This document shows positions 24,293-36,110 of a stretch of 64,000 bases of DNA, piece after piece (positions within the stretch are counted from its first letter, which is position 1; each line of letters opens with the position of its first letter). Below the pieces are notes generated by a model. It saw nothing but the letters and a program-made list of their open reading frames with translations, was not told the origin of the DNA and ran no database searches. The translations under genes were made by a program, and so were the position numbers. Where the stretch lies: the NCBI GenBank assembly GCA_961205875.1, contig OY540810.1, forward strand, positions 34,100,001 through 34,164,000, written 5' to 3'. This DNA comes from Sialis fuliginosa (taxonomy: Eukaryota > Arthropoda > Insecta > Megaloptera > Sialidae).

Positions 24293-26149
24293 AAATTATA
24301 CAATATAACACAACTGCCAAAAAAATTGACACTTCGTAAGGAAATTTTATTATTTTTATTATTTATTATTTTATATATTTAATTTTATATCGATTAAAAA
24401 GTATTTTTATTACGTAGAATGGTATAGTATAATATTTTATTAATTAATAGAGTATAATTTATATAGCGATAAAATTAAATAAATCGGCGTTTTAATGTCG
24501 GGTTAATTATTAACTAACATGGTATTAATAAAGATTTCATATTTGGTTTAATTAATCTCTTGTACCGGTAACATTTTAAATTGATTACATGGGCACAGTT
24601 TTTTAAGAGTCATGCTTAAACTATAGCGTGTGTGGATGTTAAAATACTGCCTTCTCTTGTGAATGCAGCTATTATACTGTGATTAAAAATACGCTAGTGT
24701 AATGTGTTGAGTAATACAGGTAATGCAAGTGGTGATACGAAGGAATTGATAAATATTTTGTGATTAATGCCTTTTTCGTTTATTTTGTGAATTTAAAATA
24801 CCTCGTATGAAATTTAATTATGGTACGTACTATTTTTTTTTTTCAGTTAACTGTTATGTTCAGTACAGAATAAGTTATAAGATACACATATAAAAAAATA
24901 AAAATAGAATTTTCAGATAGAAAAACGTATTCGGTAAAGTTATTTTTCATTGTTAGAAATTTATTTAGTGTTTTTTATTTATTTTTTGTTTGTTTTATAT
25001 TTAATCCCCTTTTATTTTTATTTAATTTAGTGCTGCACTTTTAAAAGTGCTTTATCTCGTTACTTTGAAAAAGATTCTTTGTCGGTAGAAGAAACAATTT
25101 TATTTGATAATAATATAATCACACATATTTGCGCTTCTATTGTAAACTTTTAAAAATATGATTTTTTGAAAATTTAAAACTTTTATTTATTTGTTCCATA
25201 CTTGAAATAATTATGTGAAAAAAATAAATCTGTGGAATATTGTTATAGACAATGAATATTTAGCAAAAATTATAAAATTGCATTGGTTTTGCTATATACA
25301 ACCAAAGAAGTTCTTTACAAATAATTGTGAAAGAAAAATACAACAGTTAAAAAATTTGAGTCATTCTATCTTCTTTAAATTGTTTATTATAATTATTGTT
25401 TCCAGAAAGTTTTAGATCAATATTTCTTTATGTATTGTAGTTAAATTTTGCACTAATTTGTAAGTAATTATTATAATGTAAAATAAATATGAGGTTACAG
25501 AAATTTTACTTTTTGTCTAATTAATTGATTTCTTACCAGAGTAATTGAATAATAAATCAGGTTGGTACTAAAAGAACACATTTGTAAAATATCTTCTGGA
25601 CTCTAGTATATGAAACATAGTTTCTTATCCACTGATGATTATTTTTGGTCTATGAACAACTCAGTATTTATTTGTTTAAAATTTTGATAATAAGTATTTA
25701 AATTTTTTTGTTCATTGTTGATTATTTTAATTGATTTGGCTTATATGCAACAGATAAAATTATATTAGGTCAATTAAATAAGTATAATAAATATTACAAT
25801 ATTATATAATAACATATATTATATAAGTTATTTTCTTTTAATGTTATTAATCTTTAAGGACCTTCATAAAAGTTTTTATTTTATTTTTGTAGTCTTCCAA
25901 CATACATAATATAATACTGATTAAAAAATGAAATGAAAATAAAGAATACAAAAAACTGGAAATAATAAATAATTTAAAAATCATTAACAAGGGTTTATGT
26001 ATAATTTCAAAAAAAAAAAAAAAAACACCAGTCTACACTTCTGTCACAAGTTATCCCTTGGAGCTGTATTACGTAATATTTCGAAGTTCTACTGTATAAT
26101 ACTGTAATCATATATCATACACGTGTATGTGTATGTGTGCAGTGATTTA
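24293..26149. other. AT-rich stretch without a gene
   Basis: Very AT-rich with a 17-A run near 26008. The frame 25215-25415 starts at a non-ATG codon and is low-complexity. Confidence 0.55.
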
Positions 26150-26470
26150 AATGGCTACAAATGTAGTCTTGATAGGTGAAAGTTACACCATTGTTTGGTG
26201 GAATGTGTACGCGCGGCGGTGACCGAACTAAGGCTGTTATTGCCGGTTGCTGCAGTCACGAGATTTTTCGGTCATTGTAAGATCATTGGCGGTGCTTTTT
26301 AAGGAAGTGGCTTTTGGGTGGAAAAATTGTAGTTGATATATTTTCTGTTGTTGTGAAGGTGAAATTTTAGGTTTACTTTCTTTAAAACGAATAGAAATGG
26401 TTATTAAAAAGGGGAGCTTATTATATAAGATTCTCGACTGCTGCACTTTGTTCAAGTTGGAAGTATGTGA
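26150..26470. promoter_or_regulatory. GC-richer patch, possible promoter or exon
   Basis: gtgtacgcgcggcggtgacc, ttgccggttgctgcagtcac and ggtcattgtaagatcattgg stand out from AT-rich flanks. The 72-codon reverse frame 26237-26455 is open, but its peptide is unfamiliar. No inverted repeat was found, so it may be host regulatory or UTR sequence. Confidence 0.2.
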
Positions 26471-27430
26471 TGGACATTACAGTTTAAGGATAGAAAACCT
26501 GCAACCTTTTATGTACTTAATATAGTTTTCTGTAAAAATTTTGATATCATCAAACTCTTACAATGTTATAGCATGAAAATGGGTATTAAATTTAATTAAT
26601 TAATTGATAGTTTTTCAGTTATTTATACAAAAAAACCGAATTGTACTTTTTCATGAACTGTCACTGCTTCGACTTTGCAAATCTATTACATGTTAGCTGC
26701 GTCAAAATGAAGCGCCGTTTCGACGCAGCTAAAATGCCACTTGTATTGAATCGCATATAACAGCTTGTACCGTTTCTGTAAAGTGCCAAGGCTTAAGACC
26801 ATTAGCAATAATATTTCTAATCTAAAAATGTATAAGAACATTTATTAACCAAAGGTTTTAAAATTATATTTTTAATTATCTTTTAAAATGACCAAAAGGT
26901 TTTCTATCAATAATATAATTCATGCGTATAATTGACAATCTGAAAATTTTAAGAATATTTAAAAAGAATTTATACATAATTATTATAAGGAATCCTGTGG
27001 TGCAAAAATGAAAATGTAAATGATAAAATGTAAACCTTTTGGTGGACAAAAAATATTCTAAATATTTCAGATTCCCTTAATCAATGAAATGTTAGACATG
27101 AAAGTAAAATTAATATGTAATGTTTTAATATTGAAATTGTTATAATAACTGTAGTTGGTATTTATAAAATTTAAGTTAATTATTTTATGTATAACATATC
27201 ACTTCACATATTGTCAGTAATTGAACATTATAATGATTATGTTAGAGGGAGCTTTTGAGTTTAAATCACATATACTTAATGATGTTTCTACTTTGATTGT
27301 AGTGAAATACTTACTGCAATATAACGTATGATGTCAATAAGATGAAAAACACATTAATTATATCTACATAGAAACATAGTAACGGTTACCATTCATCGCT
27401 AAAGCCTTGTATATATAATATTGTATAATG
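26471..27430. other. AT-rich stretch without a gene
   Basis: A small palindromic piece, agctgcgtcaaaatgaagcg with its partner cgtttcgacgcagct, lies at 26695-26730. Otherwise nothing stands out. Confidence 0.5.
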
Positions 27431-27580
27431 TATAATGCCGTATTTAGATCAAAGAAAATAAAACAGCAACACGGTGTTTAAAAACACATCGTATTTAAAA
27501 ATGCATAGGGTTTATTGCACTTTTGTCAAAAAGACAAGATGTTGCTGTTTTGTTTTTTCGGTCTAAACACGGCATAATTA
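27431..27580. mobile_element. Palindromic MITE, about 150 bp
   Basis: Arms 27431-27472 (taatgccgtatttagatc, aaataaaacagcaacac) and 27538-27580 are reverse complements over about 40 bp with few mismatches, around a 65-bp centre. Confidence 0.75.
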
Positions 27581-27799
27581 TATATTATATACTTAAAGGG
27601 TGTAAATTTTAAATTCACATAACCAAATATAACGAGAACCATGTGATTAAAAAAATATCTGCCAAGTAAATGTGCAGTGCTTTCCCGTGCTAAATTCACC
27701 AATTAATTATTGAACAATTTAAATAAATATCGATGAAATGTTAAGAAAAATTTCCTGCTATCTAAATCTAAATTTATGCAAACGTCAAAATGACATGTA

Positions 27800-27965
27800 T
27801 GTCACCCCTCCCCCTTACAAACGATTTTGATGATTTTGAAATAAATGGGTCCGTCCTCAAAACAGACCCAACCATCCAACCAAGTTTAATTAATATCGAT
27901 TCAGTGGTTCATGAGTTATGCGTGTGACAAGGACTCGACAGACATTTGTTTTATTTTAAAACGAT
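27800..27965 (+). mobile_element. Decayed LINE-like tail
   Basis: Words aaacgattttgatgattttg, ccaaccaagtttaattaata, tcgattcagtggttcatgag and cgacagacatttgttttatt follow the order seen in insect LINE 3' regions (drug-like 'gattcagtrgttcatgagtt ... gacagac'). Confidence 0.45.
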
Positions 27966-30029
27966 CACAAAACTTCTCGTATCTTCGATATTGCGAGGAA
28001 CAAAATGTAAATCTTAAAAGTAAACATTATTTTTGTTTTGGTGGATGATTTCAAAGTCAATTGAAAGTTAACTTTATTTTATTCTATCTATGAATATAAA
28101 CAAAGAACTTTTGTCTGAAGCATTTTTTTAATCGAAGCTCAATTTTTTATGATTTTGACAAAACAAAAAGATTTTCATTAACTTTTCACTCGGAATCTTT
28201 CAATTTTGAGGAAAATTGGTAGAGACAAAAGTGATTATTTTTATGCAATGAATTTCGAAGAACTTGTTGGTTTTTTCATTCGCAGACACTGTTCGATTGA
28301 CTTGAAATTTTCTATCAAATAAAAAATAAATTCTGCCATTTTACTTCCATTTTGAAATCGTACAACTTTTACCCATAACATTGTTTTCTAAAATACATAG
28401 CTCTCGAAATACTAAGTTGTGTCAACCTTAAATTTATATCCTGTGTTTATATTATATCAATTGAATATTAATTATTAATTAACAACAATATAAAAATATT
28501 GACATACAATGTATGGACATTTGGACATATGTAGTATGTAGAAACATCTGTATTTAATTTATTAGTGATTTTAATGATTGAGAAATACTTCAGTACCTTG
28601 TTTTACTATTATTATTTGAGGGTACACATACTTATAATGACTAAACAACTATTTGAATGTATGTGTGCATATTATTTGATTTTTATGCTAATTTTTTTAC
28701 TTTGTAGTAAAAATTTTAAAATAACCATTTGATCAACAGTTCTGATAAGTATCTGATTGAGTATTTATTGTTCTTGTTTTTGACCAGACGTGCCGTATAA
28801 ATTATGTAACGGGCGTTGATAATTCTTGATAAAGTTTAATTTATATGCTTATTAATGTACGCCTGTCATATAAGTTATAAATATATACATTATATAAATA
28901 TATTTATTATTTATATTATATAAAATGTGGTATGATTTATTTTTTAAATGGAGACCGTAAAAAAAATAAAACCTTATTTATTTTTGTAATTTTAATATTT
29001 GTCGGCAGAATCGCTCATTTTAGTGTTGTGTATGTTTATATATTTAAGTAGGAAGGGGGGGGGGGTGAGGGGATACAAAATAATGGGCAGTACGGGGATA
29101 TTGTAAAATGCGTAGTAGCAAATAAATGTTTTATAGTTTTTAAAATAATTTTGATAACCACCATTTAACATTTTGCATTTCCACTCTTCAATTCCATATA
29201 CCTAATAAGCCTTTTGTTCTTACCCTATATATTTTCTGGAATTTTATTTAGGGAGCCTATTACTTATCAATGTTATACGAAAATAAAAAAAAAAGAAATT
29301 TTTTTTGTAGTTTTATGTATAATCCTTAAAATTCAATTAAAACAAATATAACCCTTCGTGGTAATAAACACCTTTGAAACCCTATATTTTCTACTACATG
29401 CAACCTATACATAATATAAAATACACACTAATTCGATTTAAATTATTTATCGCATCGCTGCAAAGCATGCTTTATATAAATAACAATATCATATTGATTG
29501 TATTGAAACTGAAATATGAAAGTATAGTAATAATAGACACTACAAATCTTGAAGAGTAGTTTAATATATAATAATTTCATATATATGTTTTCCTAATAAC
29601 TATAAATATCTGTAGATAATAAATTTATTTGTGTACTGTATATAGTGTAACGACTTACACGCTACTAACAGAACTGATTATCTGCCCACGTATACCTGAA
29701 CTCTGCTGACAAAATACTGTAATGTATGTACATGTATGCATCAGTGGTCCTCAACAGAGACCTATTTAAAGACACTCCACTCAATGGGGTAGGTGAAAAA
29801 AAATGTGAGTACACTTTTAAGTCTATGGGAGGGAGGTTTACAAATTTTTTGACAGCGTTCGTTATAATTTTCAGTGAAAGTAGGTACTAATTAAATGCTA
29901 CATTCTGGATTTTTTTCAGATTTTTCGAATCGATAGTTTAGAAAATAGAGGGGGGTGGGGACGCTCTGATAACGAATTGAACGCAAATCTATGAGAAGGG
30001 GATCCAAAAAACTTTTTTTTTTTAAATCT
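27966..30029. other. Stretch without a gene
   Basis: AT-rich, with a G run at about 29052-29064 and an inverted fragment of an old repeat at 28290. The frame 29374-29559 is low-complexity. Confidence 0.5.
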
Positions 30030-30165
30030 CATCATTTCTGTTTTTGGGTCATCAATCTACGTCTGTATACTAAATTTCATTTTAATAGGTATACAATTTT
30101 TATAGACAGACGGGCAGAGCGAAACTATAAGGGTTATTATTTTTCTGCGGAACCCTAAAAAGTAC
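30030..30165 (+). mobile_element. LINE 3' end ('ggaaccctaaaaa' type)
   Basis: Contains ggtcatcaatctacgtctgt, aatttcattttaataggtat, agacagacgggcagagcgaa, actataagggttattatttt and cggaaccctaaaaagtac. The 'agggtt ... ggaaccctaaaaag' ending is a familiar signature of non-LTR retrotransposons in many insects. Confidence 0.65.
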
Positions 30166-30774
30166 TTAACCATTTTTCGCGTAAAAAAACACGTTTTACA
30201 CCTTTCTTTCTTATTAGTAATATATAGTGAAAAATATTAATGTACTTTTTTGTACAAAATGTTCGGGTTCTTTAACTTTTATTCGATCATTTTTATTTTC
30301 TGATAAGCACTTCACTCATCAAATATCGTTAGTATCGAAATAAAAACATATTTTAAATAATTAATATTAATTACATAAATTAGAAAGAAAGTTTCTGTGG
30401 CTATACATGTTTGAAACCACTGGTACACACACTCATGCACGCAACTGGTTACGGACACATGAAACGATTTATACACGTTACATAATTGTACAAAATATTG
30501 TACTCTGATATTTTATCTTGCGACGCTTATCAACTACATGTACTGTTTTCTATTGTTTATGCAGCAGCGACGAGGTTCAATGCATTTGCCGTTCAATAAC
30601 GAATCAATAATTAACTAATCTGTAAAGAGTAATGCAGTAAGAACTTTCTTATTATACTGTACTTAACGGTACACTTTTTATTTTTCGTTTTGATATCATA
30701 ATTGGAAAACTTAAAATGTATTACATTTTCATTTTCTGTGGTACAATGGATGATCCTTTATTTTCTAGATATGG
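30166..30774. other. AT-rich stretch without a gene
   Basis: No feature beyond a short aca/cac microsatellite near 30422. Confidence 0.5.
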
Positions 30775-30776
30775 TA

Positions 30777-31287
30777 AAGGCACTAGTTATGGCCGCTATA
30801 AGAGCAAGTTTTCGTTTTTTTTTTATTGTTTTTTGTAATTCTCATGAACTCACGCTACAAATCAAAACAAGTAACTCTTTATTTAATCAATTTAATTACC
30901 AAAGTCTGCAAATATAGTTTGTTTTTTAAATTATAGCCTTTTATTTTTTCTTCAGTAATGGATAAAGTATAACCAGTAATGAGCACGTAGTAATGGACAC
31001 TTGCTAATGAATAGAAAATGATAAGTACACGACATAAAATAAAGAAAGAATCGTCTATGATAATATAATAAATAATAAATAAATTATACTAATAATTAGT
31101 TCAAATTTCCACCATTTTGACACCTATTGGTCGATTGTCATCAAATTACGCTGTAAGACAGTTAAATGTATATAGATTAATATTCAGAAATGGTAGTAAC
31201 CAAATATCAACACATATTTATAATTCAGTACATTTAATTTAAAATTTTCCATTACTGGGGTCCTTGCCAAGACTGGTGCCACTACCT
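30777..31287 (-). mobile_element. Family A MITE, reverse orientation (511 bp)
   Basis: Starts aaggcactagttatggccgc and ends aagactggtgccactacct, with TA at both flanks (30775-30776, 31288-31289). The interior is the reverse complement of the copies at 16160 and 23570 and is shortened. The 71-codon frame 30702-30917 overlaps its edge and is spurious. Confidence 0.85.
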
Positions 31288-31289
31288 TA

Positions 31290-31798
31290 TTTGATACTGA
31301 TAATTTAATATATAGATAATTCGTTTGAATTCAGGTGTTACACCACTAAAGGAACATTTTGGTGTCTATTGCATATTTTTAATAAATTCATTTTCTTGAC
31401 TGAAATATAAACCGTACTTTATGTTGCGTGTTTCCATACGAAGCAGCAAGTACCATAAACAGTAGGAACAAAGCAAAACATTTTGTAGCTGTAACTGTCG
31501 CGTTAGTAGAGTAAATCGGCTAACAATTGTTTTTTGTTCACTATTGCGAGTAAACACTACAAATAAACTTCTTGCTCTAGTGCAGCGGTCGGTATTACGT
31601 CTGCATCGTCTCTGAGCACTATGGCGCCCTCTAAACATTTTATTTTCGCTTACAATATGACAATTGTAAAAATCCATAAATAATTCGATTTATATAAATA
31701 TTTTTTATTTTTTATTATTTGATGAAATACTCATAGTAATTTTATGTAGGAATAAATATTTATTTTATTACTCTAAAAGATCGCTACTCTCCATAAAA
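31290..31798. other. Stretch without a recognised gene
   Basis: A 103-codon reverse frame (31366-31677) crosses a GC-richer patch (gtgcagcggtcggtattacg, ctatggcgccctctaaac). I do not recognise the peptide; 'atggcgccctct' is a word often found in insect repeats. Left unassigned. Confidence 0.45.
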
Positions 31799-31915
31799 AA
31801 AGAACGAGTGCTCCATCCATACATTACGTCACACAAATTTCATATATTTTTGACTCCCCCCTAAACCTTGTCACATTTGTGTGACCCCACCATCCCTGTT
31901 GTGACGTGAATTTTC
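31799..31915. repeat. GTCACGTCA-type repeat, second copy
   Basis: catccatacattacgtcacac at the left, then cttgtcacatttgtgtgacc and tgttgtgacgtgaattttca. It matches parts of 1-292, partly in inverted orientation, and shows the same GTGTGACGT wording. Confidence 0.6.
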
Positions 31916-31958
31916 ATCAATTTAAGATATGCTATTAAGTGCATTGTTTATCTTAATA

Positions 31959-32196
31959 ACACAAAAAAGGTAAACACTTTTTAAGTTTTTGAGGCGCTGA
32001 ATCCGAATTTGAGGTCAAAATACTACCTTATCCGATTTATTTTGAAGATAAGCTTAAAAACCTAATTTTTTTATACTCGAAATTTTTATTTTTCGAGGTT
32101 AGTTTCAAAATGAAATGCATAAAGTACTATATTCAGCGCCTCAAAATACATAAAAATACAATGGTTTCCAATAAAATTCTTTACCTTTTTTTGTGT
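31959..32196. mobile_element. Palindromic element, about 238 bp
   Basis: ttttgaggcgctgaat at 31987-32002 pairs with attcagcgcctcaaaa at 32131-32146, and outside these acaaaaaaggtaaa pairs with ttaccttttttgtgt at 32181-32195. The overall inverted arrangement suggests a decayed MITE. Confidence 0.55.
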
Positions 32197-33093
32197 ATGT
32201 TTGTGTAATTGTGAGGCATTTTTTTGTTAGCGCTCTTGCACGTAAAACAGTTTTTTGGTAGAACAGTTTTTTTTCTTAATGACCCAAAGAAAAATGTTAA
32301 TTTAATTTGGAAATAAACTCGTCATCAATATTTGTCCTCAGTTGCTGTGAATCTGTATTAGAATAGACTTTACAAAAATATAATATATAAGATAACTCCT
32401 TAATAAAAAGTTTATCAAGCTAAATTTACTATAGATTTATTCGGAACTTTTCCAAATTTTGAGTCAAAGCTGCTATCTAGAAACCAAAATGCCCATAATA
32501 ATTATATTATTATGATATTCTGAATTTTGGTTCAACTCTAATTAAAATGTAAATTTGATAAAAAATCTAACATCTATAAAAATGTACAACAAACAAAAGT
32601 TAAGAAAATATATTCTTTATAATATTTTAACATTAATCAAGTGAATATACTTTCCCTTGTTTAACACGTTAATAAAAGTAAAAACTTTATCACTAATATT
32701 TCACACATAATCTATTACATTCTCACATCATTCTTGTCTTTAGAAGTATATTCGTTTTGAAAGGAAAAGTTCTATAAAAGTTGAACATTAATTTAAAAAG
32801 TCACCAAAAAATTTCAAGGTACAAGGTCAAAGTTACATACATGATGTAACAAAGAATTATGAGACAATCAGTTTCTACAGATTGTTTTATTTAGAATTTA
32901 AAATTGAATTGGAAATCAGATAAGATACATAAAAATATCACGTCTAAAGATTTTTATCAATAGATAATAAAGTGGTTAATATTATTTTTGTAGCGAAGAG
33001 AAAGTGATTTTTTAAAAAGTTTTTTTGAATTGGGCATAAATTTATTTATTTTATAAAACAATAAGCTTTTACTTCGCATATGTATGTATAGTC
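32197..33093. other. AT-rich stretch without a gene
   Basis: No coding signal or repeat match. Confidence 0.55.
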
Positions 33094-33523
33094 GCATGCA
33101 GAAGTGGCCAACCAGTTTTCATTAAAATTCGTTTATTATAAGGCTCCTCCCATTTGATTATTATAATATTTAAATAATTTTTCCATGTACCAAACAAATA
33201 CAGATATATTTTGAAACTCATTTGCTAGATAAAGAAGTACTCTTCGTTTATAATAGGTACTCATATATATTTTTGCGATTAAATTATTATGTAATCTGTT
33301 GATAATTGTATAACTAAATTTTCTGGCAATAAATATTTGATATTCCGAATTTTAGTATTTAAATATGTTTAACGTGATATAAAATTAATTAATGAAATAG
33401 GCGTATATTTGTGTTTTTATTTAAAATTATGTAACTATATAAGTTTCGCACTAGAAAAAGATGATGTTTGTCTTGTGAGCGATTCTGACCTTTACGGTGG
33501 TAGACGACTTCTGCAGTCCACAG
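33094..33523 (+). mobile_element. Family B element, near full length (about 430 bp)
   Basis: cgcatgcagaagtggccaac at the left, tggtagacgacttctgcag at the right. The interior carries cctcccatttgattattata, ttgaaactcatttgctagat, aaagaagtactcttcgttta, taaaattaattaatgaaata and gattctgacctttacggtgg. Part of cttatcacaaacttag is shortened here. Non-coding. Confidence 0.85.
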
Positions 33524-35278
33524 TACGTATATAAGTTTATATGTAGGTTTTTTATTGTCAAATTTTCATTTTCATTTGAAGTGTACATATACAATATACA
33601 TACCTATACATATGTGACATTGAATTATTATCTACTTGCATTAGTTTAAATTTATTATTATTTTATAATTATGTAACCACAAAGTAAATAACAGTTTTTG
33701 AACTTTGGTACCTACATGGAAAAAAAAATTACTGTACTAATTTGGTTTGGGTAATTGAGGATAAATCAGTATTATGTGAAGAATTATAATGTAGTCATTT
33801 TTCTAGAAATTTTTATTGTAAAAATAGCATACAATATAAATCTATATAAATACAGACATATTTGTCGTGTTTTATTGGTCTAAATTATGGTTAAATATAA
33901 ATTTAATAATTATTTCATTTAAAAAGACCCTATATTAATCGATTCGTTATAATTTCTACTTAATGTACAGTATTTTTTTATATTCCTTTAATCTTTTATA
34001 AAAAAAACATTAATTATCATGTTTGTTTTTTCTATGTAGTTAGTCGTTTTGGTTTATGAACATGTAATATATCTTATTTTAAAATGAGATGAAAAAATGT
34101 ACCGTATATACATATGTATGTATACCTATACTGTACACAAACATTTGAAAATAAAATTAAAGAATATTAAACAAAAAAGCTCAGATATTATAAACAAATG
34201 TACTGAATAAATTAGCAATTAGTGTTGACAGATCTCAGTTACTGCATTTATTATGTTAATGTGGGCAGAGATAAAATTGTAAGAACAATATACAATGCAC
34301 ATATCGTTAACATTTAAAAAAAACTCATACGTTTTTATCAAGAATTTTCTCATTTTACTAATTAGTTGAAGCATGATTTTTGTTCTTGTTATTATGTTAT
34401 ATTTCTTTAGTATTTTATAAGTTTTTGTCATTAGTTTTTAATGACTATTGCAGGTAGATGATATATGTTAACTGAAGGTGTTATGTTGAAATATAAAACA
34501 TATGTTTTGTCAATTATTCTTAACATATTTGTTTTTTTGTCTTGTATTTTCATTATTTTTGTTTAAATTGTACTGAATAGTATTTATATCAATATAGTAT
34601 TTTATAATTTATATAAGAAAATTAATATTACTTTTTTTCTCTGTTAATATTACATGGAAAAGCTTTAAAATGTTTTTGTTTTTTATTCTAATTTCAATGT
34701 TAATCACGTCGGTAAGAAAGAAGTATAATTATTTTGAATATATAGGTAAGTCAATCTTTTGTATTATAAAAAACAAAATTTTATTTGCATTAATAAATGC
34801 ACATCCAAATTATGCATATTTTTTATTGTTCAACTTAAAATTATAGTCATTAAATATTACGATCTTAAATTAACTGAACTATTTCCTTGAAAATTTTCCC
34901 GTCATCTGCGCACAAATAAAAATACATCTTAGGAAACGTGGAGCAGCCTTGAAATGAAAATTAATTCAAAATGCATATAAATGAGTTATAAAAATCATCT
35001 ATATATGTATAATAGATAACCTGTTATTATGTTAGAACTAAAACGCTATTGATTAAGTATTAAAAGTATTACCAGTAAGTTAGAAGCGTTTACATAACAC
35101 ACGTTTTATAATTACTGTACAGTTAATTTACGCCTACGAGGAAATGCGATATTTCTGCAACTCTTTGATCCGTTTCACACCAACGGGTTTCCAAGGCGCT
35201 AACAAAAAATGTTATGTTCTACGTAGTTTTATTTTATTTTTAATTTATCGCTCTCCTTTTAAATGAATAAATTTCATA
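33524..35278. other. AT-rich stretch without a gene
   Basis: The 70-codon reverse frame 34219-34431 is AT-rich and unfamiliar. No other feature. Confidence 0.55.
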
Positions 35279-35280
35279 TA

Positions 35281-35852
35281 AGGTATTGGCACCAGTTATG
35301 GCCGCTGTTGGAGCAAGGTTTACTGTTTTTGTGATTGACGGGTTTCTTTTTTTGTAATTCTAATGAAATCATGTTACTAATAAAACAAGTAACTAATTAT
35401 TAATCAATTTAATTACCAAAGTCCGCAAATATACTTTTTTTTTTAAATTATAGCTTTTTATTTTGTTTATGTTTTTTTCTCTAGTAATGGATAAAGTAAA
35501 ACCAGTAATGAGTATGCAGTGATGAACACTTGCTAATGATTACAAAATGATAAGTACTACGACACAAAAGATATAAAAAAAAGAATCGTTCATTTTGAAA
35601 CAATGTAAAACAGTTGCTATGATAATATCATAATTAATAAATAATATATACTAATAATTGGTTTAAATGTCCACCATTTTGACACCTATAGGCCGATTGT
35701 CATCAAATCACGCTGTAAGACAGTTAAATATATATAGATTAATATTCAGAAATGGTAGAGTAATCAAATATTAACAAATATTTCAAATTCAGTAACTTTA
35801 ATTTTAAAAATAGCCATTACTGGGGTCATATCTAAGACTGGTGCCAGTACCT
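35281..35852 (-). mobile_element. Family A MITE, reverse orientation (572 bp)
   Basis: Starts aggtattggcaccagttatg and ends agactggtgccagtacct, flanked by TA (35279-35280 and 35853-35854). Its interior is the reverse complement of the copy at 16160 (ggccgattgtcatcaaatca, aaacagttgctatgataata). The reverse frame 35764-35958 straddles the right end. Confidence 0.88.
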
Positions 35853-36031
35853 TAGATAGTGTAGTGAAAGCTTGAGTACCTAAAAAATACTTACTGCCAC
35901 ATATAAGTTGCTCTGAATTCAAAAAAATTATTAAACTGTTAAGGCATCTATACACCACACAATCTGTTATAGGGAGGTAGAGTGGGGGTAAATCGGGAAC
36001 TATTATAGTAAATAGTGTTTTTTATATATAA

Positions 36032-36110
36032 TCAGCCTGACTTGCCTATACATAACCCAATCTGCAGAGCCCCTGCAGATTGGATGTCTAATTAGTTAGG
36101 TGTATAGTGG
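36032..36110. other. Hairpin with PstI-like core palindrome
   Basis: A perfect 11-bp stem ccaatctgcag (36057-36067) / ctgcagattgg (36073-36083) around the 5-nt loop agccc, extended outside by gcctatac.ataac against gttaggtgtatag. Total about 79 nt. It could be a tiny palindromic element or a structured transcript. Confidence 0.5.

Noticed and set aside
30702-30917. 71-codon frame over family A terminus
   Set aside because: It is created by the MITE edge and flanking DNA and is absent from the other three copies.
31366-31677. 103-codon reverse frame
   Set aside because: No recognisable domain; it crosses repeat-like words (atggcgccctct) and has no splice or promoter context.
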